A stretch of 46,808 bases of DNA. Origin: Zelonia costaricensis (lineage: Eukaryota; Euglenozoa; Kinetoplastea; Trypanosomatida; Trypanosomatidae). Positions 9,801 through 17,400 of the stretch are shown in pieces (position 1 is the stretch's first letter; every line of letters begins with the position of its first letter). The notes under the pieces are model-generated. The model was not told the origin of the DNA, ran no database searches, and saw only the letters and a program-made list of their open reading frames with translations. The position numbers were made by a program, and so were the translations under genes. The stretch covers positions 1-46,808 of the forward strand of contig JASAOO010003359.1 in the NCBI GenBank assembly GCA_030849075.1, given 5' to 3'.

Positions 9801-12800
9801 TGGTGGTGCTTGGCGGTGCCGGCCGCGTGTCGGAGGACGGGGGCTCTGCGTGCCCTTCGTGCACGTCTGCCGGCTCATCGAGCCGGTCGCCGATTTGGGT
9901 TGCCATGTTGTCCGCCTGCGTGAGCGAGTCGATCACAGTCGCGCCGGCGCCGGAGAGGAAGTGAAGGAGGCGCTGCAGCTCCGTGCTGCGTTGCAGCTCC
10001 GCCGCCGGTCCAGCGTGCGGTGAAGGCCGCACTGCGCCGTTAGCAGGCGAAGATGGCGCCGCAGAGCACGCGGGGTCGCCGTGGAGCAGCTCGCGTCGTG
10101 CCGACTGCGGCAACACGATGCAGAGGGAGGAAGGATGCACCTCGCCAGGCGGCAGTGGAAGGGGTGGCGCCGGCGACCGTGAGGCGGACCGACCACCACC
10201 GGCTGCGCGAAGCGCCGAGTGTCCGCGGCGCGTGGACTGCGGAGCTCCAGGAGCATCTGCCGCCGCCGGCACCCCAACGAAGTGCACGCCAGCCGCTGTG
10301 GATGGATCGAGTGGGGCTTCCTGTTCCCCCTCGTCCTCCTCTGCCGCCCTGCCGCTGCTTCGGCGGCGTGTCCCTCCTGTGCCCGCCGCGGCCAACTTGA
10401 CAGGCGTGGTGGCGCGGCGTGCCGCTACAGCAGCAGCCGGGGACGTGGGCAGGTGCGGTGGCTCCGGCTCATGGCGGCTGTCCTCCGCGTCTTCCTCCTC
10501 CATCAGCGCAACGAGCTGCGTCGCCGTGAGCACGTGATCGTTGCCTCGACCACCCGCCGGCGTCGCGCTCTTCTCGCGCGCCGGGGAAACACCTCTGCGC
10601 GACGTGGGCGGCGTGCGTGCGGAAGCGCTGGGCATCGCCGCGCAGTCGGCCCGTCGCAGCCGCACCTCGCGCAGCCGCACGTGCAACAGCGAGCCGTCCT
10701 CGTCCCACGCGATCTGCACGAAGCCGTTCCGCGGCGCCTCGCTGATCGTCGCCGGAAACCACTGCCGCCCCCACCGCCCCTCCACACGCAGGCCAGCCGT
10801 CAGCACACCGGCATCCACGTCAGCGCCGGTGACGACCGCCGCCGTCACATCCGCTGACACGGGGGCGTGCCTCTGCGGGTGTGCGTGTGGTGGCAGCTGC
10901 AGCTTCGCGGTGCGCGGCGGGGTGCGCGACGGGGACCGCGACCCGTCACGCGCGATGTGGTCCTTAGCGCGGACCGCCGCGCCAGCCCTTCCGGACCGCG
11001 CTGGTGAGGTGCGCATGCGTGCGCCGACGCCGTGGCGCTCGTCGCTCGGCGCCTCTGCGGCGGCCACGGCCTGCCGCGCCTGGGAGGTGCGCTTGAGTTG
11101 TGGCGGCGTGCTGAGGAAGGGATCCATGGGGGCGGTTTCCGCACCCTCGGCGGCGCTCAGCCACGCCACGGCGGCCGCCGCTGCATCCGCCCCGCTCTCC
11201 GCCAGGCGCCGCGCGAGTGGGGTGACGAGGCTGTCACTGCTTCCCTGCGAGGGGGTGTGCCGCCGCGGGGTGAGCGCGAGGGCATCGGCGTCCACCACCT
11301 CCGCTGAGGCAAGCCGCGCCTCTGGCCGCCCCTCCTCTTCCTCTCCGCCCTTCCACAGCCCATCGTCCAGCGTCGAGGGAAGCGAGCCGGGTGCTGGGGG
11401 AGACGGACCGGTCGCACTCTGCGCAGTGGTGCGTGTTGTGGCGCGGTCGTCGTCGCCGTTGTCAGGGCTGCGAGCCCCACGCGCCGCCTCGTGCGCCTCG
11501 GCATGCAGGGTTGGCGGTGGCGGCGGCGTGACGAGCGAGCACGCGGACGACGAGTTCGCACCGTCCATCACGAGCTTCTGGCGTGGGTCGCGCGTGTGCA
11601 CTGCCTCCCGCGCTGTGTCCGCTGTCGCCCTGCTCGCGTCGTGCGCCACCTGCTGCGGCGTGGCCGTGACCCGCTTCACCGGCGGCGACACGACACCCTC
11701 ACCGAGCAGCAGCTCCTCCACCCCCTGCGAGAGGTGCTGCGCCGCAGCCGCCACGGCGGACTTCAGGCCGCCGCTGTTGCCGCCGTCCTCAGCGAGAAGC
11801 GACAAGTCCTGCACCGCCAGCGTCTCCGCAAACGTGAGCCCTGCTGCTGCCGCCGCTGCTGCCACGGCATGGGTGCTTGATGAGCGCGGCGCAGGCGTGC
11901 TCTCGCCGTGGTGGGTGAGCGCGTGTTGTCGCGACGGGGTTGCAGCGCCGTGCAGCCTCGCCTCGTCCTTCTCGCCTGCGGGTCCTTCGGTGAGTCCCAA
12001 GTGTGACTCCGGCACGTCACGCGGCTCGCCCAGCAGGTCCACCTCCTCCTCCTCCTCCCCGTCACCTGCTTTGCCGTCCAGGCGCCCATGCCGGCGTGCC
12101 GCGTTGCCGCCGCCGCTGTCGCCCGTGCTGCCGCTCCCTGAAGGGGTGCCCGCCAGGAGCGGTGAGGCCGCCGGCCGCGCGGGAGTGATGGACGCGTTCT
12201 CCGACAGCTCGCCCAGCACGTGCGTCTCCTCCGCCGCGGGGGGCGGACGCGCCTCGGTGCGGCGTCGATCCGCACTCCACGCGACGCCGCCGCCGTTGGC
12301 GCCGCTCACCGGTTCCTCCTCCTCGTCCTCGTCCTCGGCGAACAGGACCTTGCTGTCCGCGGTCGAGGCAGCGGTGTAGTGCGTCGGCGCACTTGCGGTT
12401 GCGGCCGCGGCTGCTGCCGTGGCCTTCGCCGGGGTGGCGCTGTCGCCGGGAAACACGGCTTGCCCTTCCCCAGCGGCGTTCTTGCGCTGTCCAGCGGCAG
12501 CGCTGACTGAGGTCTGCTGGCCTGCTGTGCTGGTGCCGTCCTGACGTGCAGCAGCAGCGTCACCGAGGGCGGCCTGATTGCCGTCCGCCGCCTTCCACAC
12601 CTTGCGCTCTGACACCACCGGCGACGGCGACAGAGATGGCGATGATGACGACGACGACGAAGAAAAAGAAGAGGATGAGGAGAGCTGCGTGACTTCGGGT
12701 CGTGCGTGGGCGCCGTGCGCCGTCGCGTCCACACCGCTGCTGCCGCCGCTGCTGCTGCCCACCTCACTTCCATCGCCTTTGTCCACGTCCTCCTCCACCT

Positions 12801-13425
12801 CCTCTGCGATCTCAATAGGGTTCGACGAGGACGCGTTCGATGTCGAACGCAGTCGCTTGCGCCCTGCGGACGCAGGAACCGTCGTTGCCGGCGTCGCAGT
12901 TTTAGGCTGCCCGCGCCGTGTCGCGCTGCGGCCACCGACACCATGCCGCTGCCCGGGCACGACGACGCTGGAGGTGCGGCCGGTCACTCTGCTGCTGCCC
13001 GACACGCGCGTGGGCAGCAGCGTCGCGGGGGCTCGGCGGGAGCCTGTGTGCTCCGCGGCGTCACTTGCTGGCTCGGCGACGCGGTGCGGCGGCGGCGGTG
13101 CCGTCGACGATGACGGCGTGGCCGCGGTCTTGCCAGCCGCGGCGGCGCCGCTCCTGTTGCCTGCCGTGCTCAACACGTTAGGCGTGACACCGCTCGTGCG
13201 GAGAGCCGTGCCGCCCGCGGCCGACGTGACGGTGTTGCCCCACGGAGGGTGCAGTCGGGACACGAGGTGGTGGGGTCGGCGGGCTGAGGCGTTGTGGACG
13301 GCCGCAGCTGAAGACGACGTCGACGGCGGCGCAGAAGCCGCAGCGGGTGCGGTGCTGCTGCCCGGGAGGCGCTCGGCCTCGTCACGCCGGTGCGGCGCCG
13401 GTGGACGACCCCGCTTGGGCGGCAT
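6829..13425 (-). CDS. large Tudor and tandem-BRCT protein, possible 53BP1/Crb2-type mediator
   Basis: 2198 residues from the first ATG; the frame extends upstream only from a TTG. Residues 2-11 contain an AT-hook core (KRGRP). A long disordered Ser/Ala/Pro/Glu region follows. At about 875-930 a Tudor-like domain opens with Gly-Leu-Arg-Val (Gly878) and has Trp885, QWFPATI and an acidic DEDG turn. A first BRCT-like unit spans about 1098-1321 with long inserts: a starting strand LCIVLPQ, a helix with SGAGATVI, a strand YFVFLV and a helix with VSWLW (Trp1304). A second spans about 1365-1506: LSGREVLFL, then GGVPLLTLAWL (Trp1491). A further globular piece lies at about 1760-1860, and the end reads like a small beta domain. 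Tudor plus BRCT pairs occur in 53BP1/Crb2 checkpoint proteins, which read methylated and phosphorylated chromatin at DNA breaks. Several S/T-Q sites are present. The gene is certain; the functional assignment is inference. Confidence 0.9.
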   Translation of the reverse strand: MPPKRGRPPAPHRRDEAERLPGSSTAPAAASAPPSTSSSAAAVHNASARRPHHLVSRLHPPWGNTVTSAAGGTALRTSGVTPNVLSTAGNRSGAAAAGKTAATPSSSTAPPPPHRVAEPASDAAEHTGSRRAPATLLPTRVSGSSRVTGRTSSVVVPGQRHGVGGRSATRRGQPKTATPATTVPASAGRKRLRSTSNASSSNPIEIAEEVEEDVDKGDGSEVGSSSGGSSGVDATAHGAHARPEVTQLSSSSSFSSSSSSSSPSLSPSPVVSERKVWKAADGNQAALGDAAAARQDGTSTAGQQTSVSAAAGQRKNAAGEGQAVFPGDSATPAKATAAAAAATASAPTHYTAASTADSKVLFAEDEDEEEEPVSGANGGGVAWSADRRRTEARPPPAAEETHVLGELSENASITPARPAASPLLAGTPSGSGSTGDSGGGNAARRHGRLDGKAGDGEEEEEVDLLGEPRDVPESHLGLTEGPAGEKDEARLHGAATPSRQHALTHHGESTPAPRSSSTHAVAAAAAAAGLTFAETLAVQDLSLLAEDGGNSGGLKSAVAAAAQHLSQGVEELLLGEGVVSPPVKRVTATPQQVAHDASRATADTAREAVHTRDPRQKLVMDGANSSSACSLVTPPPPPTLHAEAHEAARGARSPDNGDDDRATTRTTAQSATGPSPPAPGSLPSTLDDGLWKGGEEEEGRPEARLASAEVVDADALALTPRRHTPSQGSSDSLVTPLARRLAESGADAAAAAVAWLSAAEGAETAPMDPFLSTPPQLKRTSQARQAVAAAEAPSDERHGVGARMRTSPARSGRAGAAVRAKDHIARDGSRSPSRTPPRTAKLQLPPHAHPQRHAPVSADVTAAVVTGADVDAGVLTAGLRVEGRWGRQWFPATISEAPRNGFVQIAWDEDGSLLHVRLREVRLRRADCAAMPSASARTPPTSRRGVSPAREKSATPAGGRGNDHVLTATQLVALMEEEDAEDSRHEPEPPHLPTSPAAAVAARRATTPVKLAAAGTGGTRRRSSGRAAEEDEGEQEAPLDPSTAAGVHFVGVPAAADAPGAPQSTRRGHSALRAAGGGRSASRSPAPPLPLPPGEVHPSSLCIVLPQSARRELLHGDPACSAAPSSPANGAVRPSPHAGPAAELQRSTELQRLLHFLSGAGATVIDSLTQADNMATQIGDRLDEPADVHEGHAEPPSSDTRPAPPSTTTTTTISQASATPGASHANKRKTVGRVPLPRRSSVHAGGAAASTARAPAPRYFVFLVASSPPAANTATSAAAAAAADALAEVTLAHALGVSAVHVSWLWSIAPGTPHVRLPTAQDEVRGAATVKREERGRWKGAARRPSTTPPPARDDSTPPRLEPFAGRDRALSGREVLFLERDDRMEMWLNAAGAAVRAEPTPAPAAVPPHAGLTRSSVLAVAGPANGGGDVTTVGGAVARRRRSESPARSPLPKVPRVERLPDYVHIPLDRPAPAVDLDRLGGVPLLTLAWLADSIEQHFWQHRRGDGSSSTERQPPPPMALADAWPTLQLTLPPQRERSVKQAATPPQLRSPLQRSPPRMEAVVQTAEHPQPVASPPRAEATAVLSPKTAASLPRAEEDHTASAPIAAGVAPHPGFTDGEATAGPGPSAEAERQRVAGKRPRDADEGTDVTSAPATAEPGGDLAYAPAAAAIDGATHDLVEGHAACTVHPTIAVGEDYYVTLSAPMIPPPPPQDLSQQRSPSMLRFPPPVVAATTIVLGRVVDLQLNSAAPRPLSPAACSCRVVLQLYEPKYVSMHVDPRTREVVHQTTVYLARRWATAPGAALLFDTPVYVIHTAARQHVYWLEDALESTEEPHEQTAASWTPERVGSGGDAQARGARGGNSPLSPGNLREVHHEAGFGAIDVSPVTARVAAVRAAQPSRPRGAPSRVEGERPRKWALHGPETLPLTPVVAAAPPSSSYPAARAAEGRANEERQGGRGTAALMPNARASAVAGSNGATVVAAPHNESTSSPPVSDVTTLSHTPHHSAVHGATTTAAVVAGPTVAADTSPHATAYPPSRLAVPRTAVATAAGAATSPLHASHQLSVLPVRLGAHTVLLRPSSHVSFYARRSLSVSDRASGRPSMPSERDGGGHNTSPHRLRSSAGDAAHEVAELSDVESSSSEELIAEAPLVGKVEQMREMDNGLVDIVVLTAQPNSVFGGSKMYRITPDMIVDVSP

Positions 13426-13554
13426 CCGAGTCGACGCGGAGAGGGGGGGAAGGGGGGTGCGGCGAGCGGGCAAGAGAAGAAGAAGCAGAAGAAGGTTCAA
13501 GCGTAGACGCGACGCAGGCGAAAGAAGCCAGGCCGGAGGGGGGAGAAGACACGA

Positions 13555-13610
13555 CTGAAGTTGGCGGAGGTGGGGTTGTGTGAGTGAGCGAGAGAGCGAG
13601 AAAGACGAGG
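13555..13610 (-). promoter_or_regulatory. predicted spliced-leader acceptor, Tudor/BRCT gene
   Basis: A C/T-rich sense-strand stretch ends in TTCAG, with AG at 13556-13555. Between this AG and the ATG at 13425 I see no further AG, so a leader of about 128 nt is expected. Confidence 0.6.
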
Positions 13611-13825
13611 GCGGTGGTCGCTGTGGCAGCGGTGCTGCAAAAGGGCGGTACGGCGGAGTCGCGGAGGGGCGTCAGTGGCGTCGATACATGCGCGTGTGTG
13701 TGGGTGTGGGTGGGTGTGGGTGAGGGTGTGCGCCTTCACTGACGTGGCGGAATGCGGCGATGCGGGGCACGGTTGCTTCCCCTCCACCACCTCCTGGCAG
13801 CAACACCGTCGTATAGTTCTTCTAT

Positions 13826-13858
13826 GTGTCGCTCACGGCTCCTGTATGTGTGTTTGTG
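13826..13858. repeat. left arm of a 33-nt inverted repeat
   Basis: This arm is the reverse complement of 14338-14370 at 31 of 33 positions, including a perfect 20-nt core (13826-13845 against 14351-14370). The mismatches are at 13846/14350 and 13854/14342. Both arms end in GT/CA repeats. Confidence 0.92.
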
Positions 13859-14280
13859 TGTGGGTCGCGTGAGCACCAGGGTGCCCAGCGCGTGAAGTCT
13901 GTGCTACACGATTCCCCAGAGAGCCCGTAAATGCGGACGACGAGTTCGCAGAAAGAAGAGAGGAGGAGGAATAGAATAGTTTTGCAGAGTCGGGTGTGCG
14001 CTGCACCACACGCAAACCACACCAGCGCACAGGACGCGAGCTTCCCAGCGAGCTCAACGTCTTCTTGGCTTTGCCGCGCACGTTACGGGCTAGGCGCAGA
14101 CGTCGCACCGATCTCGAGCCTTGCGTGTTTGGGTTGGTATCTGAACGTGTTGCAGAAGGAAGCAGCTGAGCAGGTGGTGGCAAGGTAGCAGAAGCGCTGA
14201 AGTGTGAACTGAAAAGAAAAAGAAAACAGCAGCAGCAGCAGCAGTAGCAGGTGTGGAAGAAAGCAAGGGCACCGAATGGT

Positions 14281-14307
14281 GTGTGTGTTTGTGTGTGTGT
14301 GTGTGTG
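14281..14307. repeat. GT run forming a nested stem with downstream CA run
   Basis: A GT-rich run (14281-14307) is followed by GCAGC, a six-base spacer and GCTGC, and then by the CA run at 14338-14353. The inner GCAGC/GCTGC can form a five-pair stem inside the outer GT/CA stem. Confidence 0.7.
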
Positions 14308-14337
14308 CAGCCCTTGAGCTGCATTAGTCTCATCCGC

Positions 14338-14370
14338 CACACACACACACACAGGAGCCGTGAGCGACAC
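14338..14370. repeat. right arm of a 33-nt inverted repeat
   Basis: The partner of 13826-13858. It lies about 90 nt downstream of the SNF2 stop codon on the sense strand, so it should be in that gene's 3' UTR. The other arm is about 480 nt further downstream. Confidence 0.92.
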
Positions 14371-14459
14371 TGATGCCCGCACACCACACGCGACGGGAAG
14401 CAGGAAACCCAGCGAACCCGTACTCCCGCCTTGAAGCGTGCGCGTGCCACAGCGACGCA

Positions 14460-17400
14460 TCACGTGCGCGCCTCGTCCGTCGCAGCACCCAGCGGCGGCG
14501 GCGTGGCGATACGGCGCCGTCGCGGACGCTTGGCCGGGCCGCGGCGTGCCAGCGTATCCACGTGGCGCGCGTACCGTGCGGCCACCTCGGCGTCGTCGTC
14601 GATGCCGTGCTCGGCCCAGCACGCCTCACGGAAGGCGTCGGGCACGTCCAGGCTGGCGAGCCGCAGTCGCTTTGCCGCCCGCCGATCGCGGCGCTGACAC
14701 CGCCGCGCGAGTGCCGCCGGGTCCTCGCGGGCGGCGTCGTGGTGGACCGCCGCGTCTACCGCGGCGACCAGCAGCCGCGGTCCGCGCTGTGCTGTACGCC
14801 AGAGGTGGACGTACTCGAGCCAGAAGAGCGCGCGGTGGTGCAACGGGTTTGGGACGGCAACAGCCGCCCGCAGCCCGGGTGACGTGGCCGGTAGAGGAGC
14901 GGCCTGTGGCGGCGACACAGGAGGAAAGGCAGCGCTCCCGCGGCTGGCGTCGCGTGCCTGCCCGAGGCACCCGCCTGCAGCCCCGGCCTCCTCTTCAAGA
15001 GGCTCGCTTTCCGTCAGCGTCTCGATATCGACTGCGCCTCTCCCCAGTGAGCCTTCTGCACGGCGCGTCCGAGTTTCAGCTGCCGCCTCACTCGGAGTGG
15101 CTGAAGCTGCAGCAGCGTCCTCGCAAGCCGGCTCCAGCAGACGCCGCAGTTCCTCGAGGGTTGCTGGCGGCCGGGTCGCGCGGAGTCGGGCCGCCGCGCT
15201 GCCCGCCGCCTCGGCAGCAGAGCCGCGTGCCTCCGCAGACTTCTCTGTGTGGGCCAGCACGGCTCGATCCTCCTCCGTGAGGACAAGCTCATCCAGCTCC
15301 TCCACAAAGTGCGCCAATGCCGCCCAGAAAGGCTCTGCCGCCACGGGAGCTCCAGCGACATCGCCGGCCGCGCAGGAAAGCGAGGTGAGCTCGGGTACGC
15401 GCTGCCACAGGGGATCGCTGCGCACGTGCTGCACCTCACTCCGCTGCACCTCTTCCGTCGCCGCCGCCTCACGCAGGTGGTACACGCCTGCGTTGATGAT
15501 TGCCTCTCGCGGCTGGTTCTTCTCCGCCGCCCGCTGCGCCACCCGCTGCTCGCTGACGTCGTCGGTGGAGAGGTAGACGGCGCGCACGGTGTGGCGCTGG
15601 CCGATGCGGTACACGCGGGCGAGGGCCTGGTCCTCGTTTGTCGCCGTGTAGTCGCGATCCAGCAGCACGACCACGTGCGCCGCCTGGAGGTTGATGCCGC
15701 ACCCGCCAGCCTTGATGGACAGAACAAAAAAGAAACAAGTTGGGTCCTCGCGGAAGCGCCGCACGCTGGCTCGCCGCTCCGCCTCGCTGCTCGCCCCGGT
15801 CAGCACCTCCGTGTGCGGGCCGTAGCCGCGACTGTGCAGGTACTCGGTCAGGAGGTCCACGCAATCCAGCCAGTGCGTGAACAGCACTGCCTTGCGACCG
15901 GCAGCGTAGAGGCGGGAGAGCAGCAGGTGCAGCACAAGAAACTTTCCGCTGCACGCCAGCGTCACACCCGCCGCCCCGCGTGGTCGCGTCGTCGGGTCTG
16001 CCCCCGCCTCTGCCGCGCCGTCGGGCCGCGGCGAGCTGTGCGTCTGCTCGCCACGATCGGTGGCGGTGCCCATCTCGTGTGCGAGCTCGTCCAGCCCGTG
16101 ACGGTGCAGCACCTGAGAGAAGAAGGGAAGCAGAAATGCGTGGTTGCACACGAGCTGCGCCGCCGACTCGGAGACCCCAGCGTTCCTCAGCCCGAGCGCC
16201 TTGTTGGCCTGCACGGCGCGGCAGAGGTCACCGTCACACTCCTGCGCCGCAAGACCGGGAAGGTGTCGGCGCACCAGCGCGTCGAGGGCGTCGACGTCAC
16301 TGCCAGCGTCGCCGAAATCGCACGCAATCGGGTCAGCCGCAGGCACCGGTAGCGCAACCGACGTGTCTGCCTGTAGCGCGTGTGTCGCGCGTGCGCAGGA
16401 GGGCTCACCCGCAGCTTGATCTGTTGCTGCCGCCGCCTCGACGCTTTCTTCGTTGTCGCTGCTTGTACTGCTGGTACTGCTGCCTAGCGTGCCCGTCAGC
16501 ATCGCCGGGGTGCGCCGCTCCTCGCGCAGCATGCAGAGCAGCCGCTGCTGCACCGCACCCATCGGGCACCACACGTGGTGAAACGTCATACGCAGGGAGG
16601 TGTCGACGTCGGCCTTGGTGCGACGCAGCAGGAACGGCCGCAGCACTTGGTGCAGTCGCAGAATGAGCAGTCCGCGCTCCTCCTCCGTCAGCTCCATCTC
16701 CTGCGCCCCGTACACGCGGAAGGGGCGGCGAAAGACTTCTTCGAAGGCGTCGTTGTCGGTGAAGACGCGCGGGTTCAAGAAGTGCAGGAGCGACCACAGC
16801 TCCTGCAAGTCGCTGCTGAGCGGCGTTCCGGTCAGGACGAGGCGCCGCCGGCACGGCAAGCCGAGAATGCACCGCGCGGTGATGGTCCTCAGGTTCGCGA
16901 CGGCCTTGTGTGCCTCGTCCACGACGAGGTAGTGCCACGGCACACGCGCCGCCTCCGCCGCGACGTGGCGCACTGCGTGAATGGGGAGGAGCACCAGGTC
17001 GTACTGCGCGGCGTCGTGCACGGGGTCGGGCAGCTCTTGAAACAGCGCCACGCGAAGGGCGAGGGGAACGAACTGCTCGCACGCCTCGCGCCACTCGCGT
17101 ATGACGGACAGGGGGGCGAGCACCAGGTGCGGGCGGGCAGACAAGGCCTCCGTCCCCGGGGCCGCACCGCCACCGCGGCCGTGATGCGCCAACAACGACG
17201 TCCGCTGCTGCTTGAGGTGCAGCAGGAAGGCAAGCGTCTGGATGGTCTTGCCCACGCCCATCTCGTCGGCGAGGATGCCATTGATTTGGTTGGCATCCAG
17301 CGAGACGAGAAAGCGCAGGCCATCCATCTGGTGCGGCAGCAGCGTCGCCTCGAGGCCAGGCGGCTGCGCCGCCACAAACGCGTCCACGCGGTGCGTCAGC

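Larger units (their letters stand above)
13426..14459. other. inter-gene spacer, Tudor/BRCT to SNF2 gene
   Basis: About 1.03 kb with no gene visible. It holds the 33-nt inverted repeat (13826-13858 with 14338-14370), GT-rich runs near 13687-13730 and 14281-14307, a CAG-type repeat (about 14227-14247) and the Tudor/BRCT leader at the left end. The right end is the 3' UTR of the SNF2 gene. Confidence 0.65.

Noticed and set aside
10541..12379. Long plus-strand open frame of over 600 codons inside the Tudor/BRCT gene
   Set aside because: It lies opposite a very GC-rich low-complexity coding region, so its openness follows from codon use on the other strand. It has no recognisable domain and no acceptor.
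11543..13950. 18-nt direct repeat (GCGGACGACGAGTTCGCA at 11543-11560 and 13933-13950)
   Set aside because: One copy lies in the Tudor/BRCT coding region and the other in the spacer. With this GC-rich composition a match of this length is plausible by chance, and no flanking similarity is seen.
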